Below are positions 8,401 through 16,158 of a stretch of DNA of 48,260 nt, piece by piece. The translations under genes and the position numbers were made by a program. Below the pieces are notes generated by a model. That model saw only the letters and a program-made list of their open reading frames with translations. It had not been told where the DNA came from and did not search any database. The stretch is from Bacteroides fragilis (GTDB lineage Bacteria; Bacteroidota; Bacteroidia; Bacteroidales; DTGW01), in contig CAMDBI010000027.1 in the NCBI GenBank assembly GCA_945889005.1, positions 1 through 48,260 on the forward strand. Direction: 5' to 3'. The first letter of the stretch is position 1, and each line of letters begins with the position of its first letter.

Positions 8401-9319
8401 AGCAAATAAAGGATTACTGGTTATTATTGTCGGTCCCACAGCAGTAGGCAAAACCGATATAAGCATAAATCTAGCCAAGTCTTTTAGAACAGAGATCATA
8501 TCGGCCGATTCGCGCCAAATGTACCACGAAATGCAAATAGGTACAGCCCGCCCATCGGAACTGCAAATGCAAGAAGTTAAACACCATTTCGTTGCAAATA
8601 TTTCGATAAACGATTACTACAATGCCAGTATGTACGAATTTGAATGTATATCGTTGCTCGAAAAATTATTTCAAAAACATGAAATAGTTGTTTTGACCGG
8701 AGGTTCTGGGCTATACATAGATGCTATTACCAAAGGTATTGACGATTTGCCCACGATAGACCCCGAAGTTAGAAGTAACATGCTTAGTCTATTTGAAAAT
8801 GAAGGAATCGAAGGACTTCGCAATCGACTCAAAATAGTTGACCCCGAATACTATTCAAAAGCCGATCTGATGAATCATAAAAGGCTGCTTAAGGCATTAG
8901 AAGTGGCTACTATGACCGGTATGCCGTACTCTACTTTTCTAACCTATCAAAAAAAAGAACGCTCGTTCGATATGTTGAAGATATGCTTACATACCGATCG
9001 TGAGCTTTTATACAAGCGAATAAACCAACGAGTCGACAATATGTTGGAACAAGGTTTACTAGAAGAAGTAAAATCGCTACTACCCTACAGAAGCCTAAAC
9101 GCCTTGAATACTGTTGGTTACAAAGAACTTTTCGATTATTTTGACCAAAAAATAACACTCGAAACAGCAATAGAACTCATAAAAAGAGATTCCCGTCGAT
9201 ATGCAAAGCGACAATTAACATGGTTTTCGAAAGAAAAAAATGAATACAACTGGATAGAAACTACTGAAAAAGAAAAAATTTTGGAACTAATTGAGGCGTA
9301 TATAATAAAAAACGGGTAA
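8390..9319 (+). CDS. miaA: tRNA dimethylallyltransferase
   Basis: MiaA transfers a dimethylallyl group to N6 of A37 in tRNAs reading UNN codons. The 309-aa protein has the P-loop GPTAVGKT at residues 15-22, the SADSRQMY motif with the general-base Asp near residue 40, and IGTARPS. The family block TGGSGLYIDAI near residues 103-113 is followed by NHKRLLKALEV. The C-terminal region has YAKRQLTWF and ends within the SRP RNA locus on the other strand. Start ATG at 8390 overlaps the previous gene by 11 nt. Confidence 0.95.
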   Translation: MENKANKGLLVIIVGPTAVGKTDISINLAKSFRTEIISADSRQMYHEMQIGTARPSELQMQEVKHHFVANISINDYYNASMYEFECISLLEKLFQKHEIVVLTGGSGLYIDAITKGIDDLPTIDPEVRSNMLSLFENEGIEGLRNRLKIVDPEYYSKADLMNHKRLLKALEVATMTGMPYSTFLTYQKKERSFDMLKICLHTDRELLYKRINQRVDNMLEQGLLEEVKSLLPYRSLNALNTVGYKELFDYFDQKITLETAIELIKRDSRRYAKRQLTWFSKEKNEYNWIETTEKEKILELIEAYIIKNG

Positions 9320-9410
9320 GCTACTTATATCGCACCGCTACAACCGTTTACCCTTGCTTCCTTCCGAACCTGGGGGAGTTAAACAGGAGCTGGTCGTATA
9401 AGACTTACCC
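9314..9410 (-). ncRNA. ffs: Signal recognition particle RNA (4.5S-type, small)
   Basis: Read on the minus strand the locus begins GGGTAAG and ends CTTACCC, closing one long stem of about 97 nt. Near the apex lies GTTCGGAAGGAAGC, the conserved SRP RNA core bound by Ffh (consensus GGUCCGGAAGGAAGC). It has no Alu domain, as in most Gram-negative bacteria. It is preceded at 8 nt by a full promoter. Its 3' end overlaps the stop codon of the convergent miaA gene (TAA at 9317-9319). Confidence 0.92.
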
Positions 9411-9417
9411 GAGGGCG

Positions 9418-9447
9418 CAAAATTAGATAAATTTAATTCACACACAA
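9418..9447 (-). promoter_or_regulatory. Promoter of the SRP RNA gene
   Basis: On the minus strand TTG (9447-9445), a 19-nt spacer and TAATTTTG (9425-9418) match the Bacteroidota consensus. The RNA 5' end at 9410 lies 7 nt after the box, as expected for the transcription start. Confidence 0.75.
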
Positions 9448-9496
9448 ACATTTTTTTCATGTAGGTTCAAAAACTTATAAAATTGTGAAAAAACAA

Positions 9497-9504
9497 TATC
9501 TTTG
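9497..9504 (+). promoter_or_regulatory. Putative -7 box of the DUF4199 gene
   Basis: TATCTTTG fits TAnnTTTG and lies 18 nt before the ATG at 9523. No properly spaced TTG is seen upstream. Confidence 0.45.
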
Positions 9505-9522
9505 CGCCTATAAAAAAAAATT

Positions 9523-10107
9523 ATGGAGGAGAAAAAAAATATCCATATCGGAGCAGCAATGAATTATGGCTTAATTATGGGATTGGGTTTGATTTTATTT
9601 ACATTCCTTACAAAAACTGCAAACAATGGCGATCCATTAAATAGCACAATCACATTTATTGGCTTTTTAACCATTCTTTTTTACATCTTTGGCATATATT
9701 ACTTTACCAAACGCTTTAGAACCCGCCACCTAAATGGTTTTATGACTTATGGTATGGGCTTAAAATTTGGCATCCTCATTATTCTTTTTGCCTCAATTAT
9801 TTTAGGCTTTTACAAATATATCGATTCAGTGTTTATCGACCCCGAGTTATTTGAACGAACCATAAAAGAACAAAAAGATATGGTTGCTCAATTATATTAT
9901 AAAATGGGAGTTTCAGAATCGACGATTGAAGAAGCACTTAAAACCTACGATGAAAGCTCAAACACTCCTGCACTACTTGCATTCAGTACTATTCTGAACA
10001 ATGTTTTTTGGGGATTCATTATATCGCTCGTTACAGCAGGTATGTTGAAAAAACAGCCAAACCCTTTTGAACAATCGACAAACAACAACTCTGAAACTAA
10101 CAAATAA
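9523..10107 (+). CDS. DUF4199 membrane protein
   Basis: 194 aa with four predicted membrane segments (about residues 12-28, 42-62, 80-102 and 158-178) and a charged loop between the third and fourth (residues 105-150). The pattern and the N-terminal NYGLIMGLGLILFTF match DUF4199, a family confined largely to Bacteroidota. Function is unknown. It is typically found just before a polyisoprenyl-phosphate glycosyltransferase, as here: its TAA shares a base with the next ATG (TAATGG at 10105-10110), which suggests a joint role at the membrane. Confidence 0.8.
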   Translation: MEEKKNIHIGAAMNYGLIMGLGLILFTFLTKTANNGDPLNSTITFIGFLTILFYIFGIYYFTKRFRTRHLNGFMTYGMGLKFGILIILFASIILGFYKYIDSVFIDPELFERTIKEQKDMVAQLYYKMGVSESTIEEALKTYDESSNTPALLAFSTILNNVFWGFIISLVTAGMLKKQPNPFEQSTNNNSETNK

Positions 10108-11054
10108 TGGATTTATCAGTCATAGTTCCTGTATATAACGAAGAAGAATCGCTACCTGAGCTCCTAAGCTGGATCGATAGAGTAGTAAAAGCTAATAACA
10201 TAAGCACCGAAGTTATATTGATCGACGATGGAAGTCGCGACAACTCGTGGGACGTCATTAGAGATTTATCGAAACAATATTCTATTATTCGAGCCATTCG
10301 TTTCCGGCGCAATTACGGCAAAGCAGCAGCACTTTATTGCGGATTCGACGCTGCAAAAGGAAAAGTTGTAATCACCATGGATGCAGACCTTCAGGATAGC
10401 CCCGACGAAATTCCTGAACTTTGCAAGATGATTATCGACGATGGTTTCGACGTAGTTTCGGGTTGGAAACGTAAAAGATACGACCCAATTACAAAAACAC
10501 TTCCCAGCAAACTATACAATGGCATTGTTCGCTGGTTTACAGGAATAAGATTACACGATTTTAATTGTGGATTAAAAGCATACAAAAACAAAGTTGTAAA
10601 AAGTATTGAAGTATATGGGGATATGCACCGGTACATCCCTGTATTGGCGAAAAAATCTGGGTTTAAGAAAATTGGTGAAAAAGAAGTTCAGCACTATAAA
10701 AGGAAATTTGGAGTAAGCAAATATGGCTGGGGACGTATGAAAGGAATGCTCGACATCCTATCTATATTGTTTATCTCGAAATATGGTAAAAAACCCATGC
10801 ATCTCTTTGGAAGTATTGGAACCCTTATGTTTTTACTAGGTTTTACAGCTGCATTTGCACTTGGGGCAAGAAAACTGTATTTTTTAGCCCAACATATTAC
10901 AGTCGAAAAGGTTACCGACAATGCACTGTTCTATATTTCTCTTGCAGCAATGATTATTGGCACACAACTATTTACATCGGGCTTTATAGGCGAACTTGTT
11001 ACACGCAACTCAGCAGAAAGAAACCTTTATTTAATAGACGAAAAAATTAACTAA
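10107..11054 (+). CDS. Family 2 glycosyltransferase, dolichyl/undecaprenyl-phosphate sugar synthase type
   Basis: 315 aa. The GT-A domain (residues 1-225) has VPVYNEEESLPELL at the start, IDDGSRDNSWDVI, and MDADLQDSPDEI containing the metal-binding DxD. The KRKFGVSKYGWGRM motif near residue 200 is typical of DPM1/GtrB-like enzymes, which load a sugar onto a polyprenyl phosphate. Two membrane helices at about 235-255 and 275-300 anchor the protein. Donor and acceptor cannot be told. It is part of a four-gene run with DUF4199, the GT4 gene and rluD. Confidence 0.85.
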   Translation: MDLSVIVPVYNEEESLPELLSWIDRVVKANNISTEVILIDDGSRDNSWDVIRDLSKQYSIIRAIRFRRNYGKAAALYCGFDAAKGKVVITMDADLQDSPDEIPELCKMIIDDGFDVVSGWKRKRYDPITKTLPSKLYNGIVRWFTGIRLHDFNCGLKAYKNKVVKSIEVYGDMHRYIPVLAKKSGFKKIGEKEVQHYKRKFGVSKYGWGRMKGMLDILSILFISKYGKKPMHLFGSIGTLMFLLGFTAAFALGARKLYFLAQHITVEKVTDNALFYISLAAMIIGTQLFTSGFIGELVTRNSAERNLYLIDEKIN

Positions 11055-11055
11055 T

Positions 11056-12183
11056 TTGAAAGTAATATTAGTAGGACCTGCACACCCTTTCAGAGGTGGG
11101 ATCGCGAATTTCAACGAGTCGTTGTGTAGCGCTTTAATAAAAGCTGGACACAATTGCGAAATAATTACGTTTTATTTCCAATACCCCCGGTTTTTATTTC
11201 CTGGAAAAACACAACATTCGGAAGATAAAGCTCCACAAGGCTTAAAAATAAAAATGCTGATTAGTTCTATAAATCCATTCTCGTGGTTCAGAACCGCCCG
11301 ATATATAAACAAGCAAGAGGCTGATCTTGTAATATTTCAATACTGGTTGCCATTTATGGCTCCCGCACATGGTTCAATAGCACGCCAAATTGACAAGAAA
11401 GATACCGCATTGCTTGCCATCGTTCACAATGCTATACCTCACGAAAAGAAGTTAACAGACACTGTACTTAGTAAATTTTTTATTAAACCTATTCAAGGTT
11501 TTGTTTGTCTTTCGAAACAAGTAATGAATGATTTGAACCACCTTACCCTGAACCGCAACAAACACCTCACACACCATCCTGTTTACGAAATATTTGGTCA
11601 TGAGATAAGTAAAACTGAAGCCCGCCAAGCACTTGGACTTTCCGAAAACGATAAATATATTTTATTTTTCGGTTTAATACGAAAATACAAAGGTTTAGAA
11701 CTTTTAATCAGGTCAATGTCGCTCGAAATATTAAAAAAACACAATATAAAAATACTTGTAGCTGGTGAATTTTACGAAAACAAAAAAACATACAACGATC
11801 TGATTTCAGATTTAGGACTTGCAGACCAAGTCGTATTGTTCGACCAATTTATACCCAACGAAGAAGTAAAACATTTTTTTTGTGCTTGCGATTTAATAGT
11901 TCAGCCCTATATAAGTGCCACACAAAGTGGTGTAACTCAGGTTGCTTATCATTTTGGACGCCCCATGTTGGTTACCAATGTTGGAGGACTCCCAGAAATA
12001 GTTCATCACGAGAAAACCGGCTATGTATGCGAAGTGAACGAATATGCAATAGCCAATGCAATAGACGATTTCTATACCAATAATAGAGAGAAAGAAATGG
12101 AAGAAAACGTGAAGCTCGAAAAGCATCGTTTCTCGTGGGAGAATTTTGTCGATGTAGTTATAACCGCCTACAGACAAGTGTAA
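11056..12183 (+). CDS. Family 4 glycosyltransferase
   Basis: 375 aa with a GT-B fold. The N-terminal GPAHPFRGGIANFNESL (residues 6-22) fits the acceptor domain. The C-terminal nucleotide-sugar domain shows ILFFGLIRKYKGLELLI near residue 204 and GRPMLVTNVGGLPEIVHHEKTG near residue 300, with the E of the EX7E motif. The start is a TTG one base after the stop of the GT2 gene; no ATG fits better. Likely acts in surface polysaccharide or lipid-linked sugar assembly; the substrate is unknown. Confidence 0.85.
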   Translation: MKVILVGPAHPFRGGIANFNESLCSALIKAGHNCEIITFYFQYPRFLFPGKTQHSEDKAPQGLKIKMLISSINPFSWFRTARYINKQEADLVIFQYWLPFMAPAHGSIARQIDKKDTALLAIVHNAIPHEKKLTDTVLSKFFIKPIQGFVCLSKQVMNDLNHLTLNRNKHLTHHPVYEIFGHEISKTEARQALGLSENDKYILFFGLIRKYKGLELLIRSMSLEILKKHNIKILVAGEFYENKKTYNDLISDLGLADQVVLFDQFIPNEEVKHFFCACDLIVQPYISATQSGVTQVAYHFGRPMLVTNVGGLPEIVHHEKTGYVCEVNEYAIANAIDDFYTNNREKEMEENVKLEKHRFSWENFVDVVITAYRQV

Positions 12184-12191
12184 AAAAACCT

Positions 12192-13223
12192 ATGGAACAC
12201 GAAATTCAGGAACAACAAGAACTATTTGAACATTACAGGTTTGAAGTAGACAAAAAACAACGTCTTTTAAGAATAGACAAATACCTCAACAACTATATCG
12301 AGAACTCTACCCGTACCAAGATTCAGGCAGTTGCAGATGCTGGCAATATATTGGTCAACGGAAAGTCTGTAAAATCGAGTTACAAAGTTAAACCCAGCGA
12401 TGTAATATCGGTCGTGATGGCTCAGGAACCGCGCGAAATAGAGCTTATACCACAAGATATTCCAATCAATATTGTATACGAAGACGACGATTTGCTAATA
12501 GTAAACAAAAATCCGGGAATGGTTGTGCATCCGGCATTTGGGCATTATACAGATACATTGGTCAATGCCATTGCTTGGCGACTCAAAGACTTACCACTTT
12601 TCAAATCGGGCGAAATGCGCCCTGGGCTTGTTCACCGTATCGACAAAAATACATCGGGTATTATGGTTATTGCCAAAAACGAAGTAGCACTCAATAAACT
12701 GGGCAAACAATTTTTCGACCGCACCATAGAACGTCGCTATTGGGCAATTGCATGGGGTGCGCTGAAAGAAGACCAAGGCACCATTACCGGTCATATAGGT
12801 CGCAACCTTGCAGACCGGAAAGTAATGGCAGTGTTTCCAGATGGTTCGCATGGCAAACATGCCGTAACACACTATAAAGTATTAGAAAAATTGGGCTATG
12901 TAAGCCTTGTTGAGTGCAAACTCGAAACAGGACGCACGCACCAAATCAGAGCTCATTTCAAATATATTGGACATCCGCTATTTGCCGACGACGAATATGG
13001 TGGCGACAAAATATTAAAAGGTACTACTTCTTCGAAATACAAAAATTTTGTCGAAAATTGTTTTGCAATTTGTCCACGACAAGCTCTGCATGCAAAATCG
13101 CTAGCATTTACACATCCTTCGACTGGTGAGTGGATTAGCTTCGACTCTGAACTGCCCAACGATATGCAAACTTTGCTCGACAAATGGAAACACTATGTCG
13201 AGTATAGAAATGAATTTGAATAA
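12192..13223 (+). CDS. rluD: Ribosomal large-subunit pseudouridine synthase, RluA family (RluD-like)
   Basis: 343 aa from the ATG at 12192; the frame is open further upstream into the GT4 gene, but the N-terminus there is not conserved. An S4 RNA-binding domain occupies about residues 25-85 (RIDKYLNNYIENSTRTKIQ, ILVNGKSVKSSYKV). The catalytic domain has VVHPAFGH and the RluA signature GLVHRIDKNTSGIMV with the catalytic Asp at about residue 152. The late GRTHQIRAHFKYIGHPLFAD motif is also present. By resemblance to RluD it should modify the helix 69 loop of 23S rRNA, but paralogues with other targets exist. Confidence 0.85.
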   Translation: MEHEIQEQQELFEHYRFEVDKKQRLLRIDKYLNNYIENSTRTKIQAVADAGNILVNGKSVKSSYKVKPSDVISVVMAQEPREIELIPQDIPINIVYEDDDLLIVNKNPGMVVHPAFGHYTDTLVNAIAWRLKDLPLFKSGEMRPGLVHRIDKNTSGIMVIAKNEVALNKLGKQFFDRTIERRYWAIAWGALKEDQGTITGHIGRNLADRKVMAVFPDGSHGKHAVTHYKVLEKLGYVSLVECKLETGRTHQIRAHFKYIGHPLFADDEYGGDKILKGTTSSKYKNFVENCFAICPRQALHAKSLAFTHPSTGEWISFDSELPNDMQTLLDKWKHYVEYRNEFE

Positions 13224-13327
13224 AATCTACAATTAATTCGAACAATCATCATTGTACATCATAAATAGTATGACTTTAAAATTAAAAATCATTTGATATT
13301 TAACTTTTTAAATGGATTGTATTTTTT

Positions 13328-13335
13328 TATTTTTG
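13328..13335 (+). promoter_or_regulatory. Putative -7 box before the first PQQ-propeller gene
   Basis: TATTTTTG, 36 nt before the ATG at 13372, fits TAnnTTTG. No correctly spaced -33 element is seen in this AT-rich stretch. Confidence 0.35.
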
Positions 13336-13371
13336 TTAAACTAAGTAAATAAAATAAATAAATATAAAAAA

Positions 13372-14580
13372 ATGAGAACAATACTTCTACTTACCGCAAT
13401 TATTTTTACGAGTTTAGAGTTAACAATATCTCAAGAACCCACCAAATGGAGAGGACCAGAGGCTAATGGAATATTTCCTGCAAAAGAAGAGATAAAAGAT
13501 TGGACTGCTCAAGGACCAATTGTATTATGGAGCTACGATGAACTTGGTAAAGGTTATTCTTCACCAGCTATTGCTAATGGCAATATCTATTTAACCGGTA
13601 TGGAAGAGAAAACTGGGTTTATTTATGTTTTATCTATTGATGGAAAATTTCAATACAAATTTGCTTATGGAAATGAATTTGACGAAAGCTATCCCGGATC
13701 TAGATCTACTCCTACCATTGTAGGAAATTTAGCGTACATATTAAGCGGGTATGGCATTCTGGCTTGTTTTGACCTTGAAACTCAAAAGATGAAATGGATG
13801 AAAAAACTTCTGTCGGACTTTGATGGCGAAAATATACGTTGGGGAGTTACAGAAACTATTGTTGTAGACGGCGATAAACTATATTGCACTCCTGGCGGAA
13901 AAAACAATAATGTACTGGCACTTAATAGACTCTCAGGAGAATTAATATGGTCGTGTGCTGGGAAAAGTGAATTATCGGCATATTGTACTCCTTTAATGAT
14001 AGATTTGCCTAGTAGAAAACTACTTGTAACACACACAGGAAGTCACATATTAGGTATTGACAGACAAAACGGTCAATTACTTTGGTCGCACGAACAACCC
14101 AATCAATGGTCGGTTCACGCAAATACTCCTGTATATTCTAATGGTAGCCTGTACTACATAAGTGGATACGGCAGAGGATCAGGCAGATTAGACATTTCGG
14201 AAGATGGAAGCAAAGTAACCCCTGTATGGTTTAACCAACAACACGACAATAGAATGGGAGGTGCTGTTGTTATTGACAATTACGTTTATGCTTCTGGCGA
14301 TAAATATCGTAAGTTGTTTTGCCTCGATTTTAAGACAGGTAAAGAAATGTGGAATTCAGGAGAAACAGGCATTGGTGTAACTATTGCGTCAAATGGTATG
14401 TTAATTTGTTATTCAGACAAAGGCGAACTTTCGCTTGTAAAGGCATCGCCTGATAGCTTTCAGATAAAAGGCAAAACAAAAGTTACTTTAGGCTCGGAGC
14501 AACACTGGTCGCACCCTGTTATTTACGAAGGAATTTTATATCTTAGACACGGAAAGTCATTGATTGCTTATAAGTTGTAA
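13372..14580 (+). CDS. Exported PQQ-type beta-propeller protein
   Basis: 402 aa with a signal peptide (residues 1-20, LLLTAIIFTSLELTISQE). The body consists of WD-like/PQQ-like blades: the repeated pattern is a glycine turn, a tryptophan and an xxLYxxxG strand (for example NGNIYLTGMEEKTGF, GDKLYCTPGGKNNNVLALNRLSG and NYVYASGDKYRKLFCLDFKTGKEMW). The catalytic residues of PQQ dehydrogenases are absent and no disulphide ring is seen, so this is probably not a quinoprotein enzyme but an outer or periplasmic scaffold or sugar-binding protein. A paralogue follows 105 bp downstream. Confidence 0.75.
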   Translation: MRTILLLTAIIFTSLELTISQEPTKWRGPEANGIFPAKEEIKDWTAQGPIVLWSYDELGKGYSSPAIANGNIYLTGMEEKTGFIYVLSIDGKFQYKFAYGNEFDESYPGSRSTPTIVGNLAYILSGYGILACFDLETQKMKWMKKLLSDFDGENIRWGVTETIVVDGDKLYCTPGGKNNNVLALNRLSGELIWSCAGKSELSAYCTPLMIDLPSRKLLVTHTGSHILGIDRQNGQLLWSHEQPNQWSVHANTPVYSNGSLYYISGYGRGSGRLDISEDGSKVTPVWFNQQHDNRMGGAVVIDNYVYASGDKYRKLFCLDFKTGKEMWNSGETGIGVTIASNGMLICYSDKGELSLVKASPDSFQIKGKTKVTLGSEQHWSHPVIYEGILYLRHGKSLIAYKL

Positions 14581-14590
14581 TACCCAAACA

Positions 14591-14626
14591 CTCCTAAAGG
14601 AGCTATATTTAAGTCTCCTTTAGGAG
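14591..14626. terminator. Hairpin between the two propeller genes
   Basis: CTCCTAAAGGAG (14591-14602) and CTCCTTTAGGAG (14615-14626) are perfect reverse complements, and each is nearly palindromic in itself. The stem is extended by TACCC and GGGGTA further out. It starts 10 nt after the stop codon and could terminate transcription or stabilise the 3' end. A similar spelling (CCCCTT/AAGGGG) recurs after nifK. Confidence 0.55.
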
Positions 14627-14685
14627 ATTTAGGGGTATTTCAAACACATACAAAAATGCATTTCCTAAATATCTTTTTTATTTAA

Positions 14686-16113
14686 ATGCTAAGAATCAGT
14701 TCAAAAATCATAATCCCCGTTACAACTATACTGCTTTTCACAATAGTTGTGGCTTGGTGGTTGTTTTATAATAACACATCCGACTTAACTCCTAGCCTTC
14801 CCGGTGCACCTGGATCTGAAGAAGGTAATACATTGCAAAACGAAGATGTTAAAATTGGCGAGTTCTTTAAATGTTCGAATAAAAGTTATGAACCCCTACT
14901 TGAAACTTGGCCTCGTTTTAGAGGAGAGAACTTTGATAATATTAGCACTTCAAAAATAAAACTTACCTCAAATCTTAGCAATGCAATAAAGCCACTTTGG
15001 TCTATTAGACTTGGCGAAGGTCATGCCGGAGCTGCTATTTGGAAGGGCATGGTATATGTGCTCGATTATGATGAAGAAATAAGAGCCGATGTACTTAAAT
15101 GTCTGAATCTTAAAACAGGTGATGAAATGTGGCGAAGGTGGTACAAGGTCAATATCAAACGAAACCACGGAATGTCAAGAACTGTGCCGGCAGTAACAGA
15201 AAAATATATAATTACAATTGGTCCAATGTGCCACGCAATGTGCTTAGACCGCGAAACTGGCAATTTACTATGGGGCGTAGATATTTCAAAGGAATACAAT
15301 AGCGAAGTTCCGCTTTGGTACACTGGTCAATGCCCCATTATTTATAACAATGTAGCAGTAATAGCCACTGGAGGCTCTGCACTCATGGTTGGTTACGACT
15401 GTGCTACTGGTAAAAAACTCTGGGAGACACCTAATCCCGATAATTGGAAAATGTCGCATTCATCGATAATGCCTTTTGCATTTGAAAACACCAAAATGTT
15501 TGTTTATGCTGCAATTGGTGGTATTTGCGGTATAGCAGCCGAAGGTGCTGATAGAGGCAAAGTATTGTGGAAAACAAAAGAATGGAACACCACTGTAATA
15601 GCACCATCTGCACTTTGTTTGCCCGATGGCAAAATATATGTAACAGCTGGTTATGGTGCAGGAGCTATAATGTTTCAACTAACAAAAGAGAATAATACAT
15701 TTAAAATAAAAGTAAAAGACAAATATAAACCAAGCGAAGGATTGGCTTGTGAACAGCAAACTCCAATATATTTCAATGGTCATTTATTTGGGATAATGCC
15801 TAAAGATGGTGGTTCAGCTCGCAATCAATTTGTATGTGTAAGCCCCGACAATACACGTAAATTTGTATGGACAAGCGGAAAAACCGAACGATTTGGTTTG
15901 GGACCATACATTATTGCTGACGGAAAATTTTATATGCTTAATGACGATGGTACTCTGTTTGTGATAAAAGCATCAACCCAAAGTTATAAAGAACTTAGCC
16001 GGTTGAAAATAATTGACGGTCACGATGCTTGGGCTCCACTTGCTGTTGCTGATGGCTATATGGTGCTACGTGATGCAACTAATATGGTATGTATTAAAAT
16101 TTTAGCATTGTAA
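14686..16113 (+). CDS. Membrane-anchored PQQ-type beta-propeller protein
   Basis: 475 aa. One N-terminal membrane segment (IIPVTTILLFTIVVAWWLFY, about residues 9-28) anchors it, followed by a low-complexity linker and the propeller from about residue 65. It opens with ETWPRFRGENFDNIS, similar to the start of the mature upstream protein (WRGPEANGI), so the two are paralogues. Blade signatures include CLNLKTGDEMWRRWY, CLDRETGNLLWGVD and CATGKKLWETPNPDNW. No enzyme residues are apparent. Likely works with its neighbour at the periplasmic side; function not known. Confidence 0.75.
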   Translation: MLRISSKIIIPVTTILLFTIVVAWWLFYNNTSDLTPSLPGAPGSEEGNTLQNEDVKIGEFFKCSNKSYEPLLETWPRFRGENFDNISTSKIKLTSNLSNAIKPLWSIRLGEGHAGAAIWKGMVYVLDYDEEIRADVLKCLNLKTGDEMWRRWYKVNIKRNHGMSRTVPAVTEKYIITIGPMCHAMCLDRETGNLLWGVDISKEYNSEVPLWYTGQCPIIYNNVAVIATGGSALMVGYDCATGKKLWETPNPDNWKMSHSSIMPFAFENTKMFVYAAIGGICGIAAEGADRGKVLWKTKEWNTTVIAPSALCLPDGKIYVTAGYGAGAIMFQLTKENNTFKIKVKDKYKPSEGLACEQQTPIYFNGHLFGIMPKDGGSARNQFVCVSPDNTRKFVWTSGKTERFGLGPYIIADGKFYMLNDDGTLFVIKASTQSYKELSRLKIIDGHDAWAPLAVADGYMVLRDATNMVCIKILAL

Positions 16114-16158
16114 TAAAACGAATATCTTTTTCACATTATGAAATGCGAAAATCGTTCC

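Noticed and set aside
13372-16113. PQQ-dependent dehydrogenases
   Set aside because: Blade motifs are present, but the catalytic Asp/Glu and the vicinal disulphide of quinoprotein dehydrogenases are not recognisable and no PQQ genes are near.
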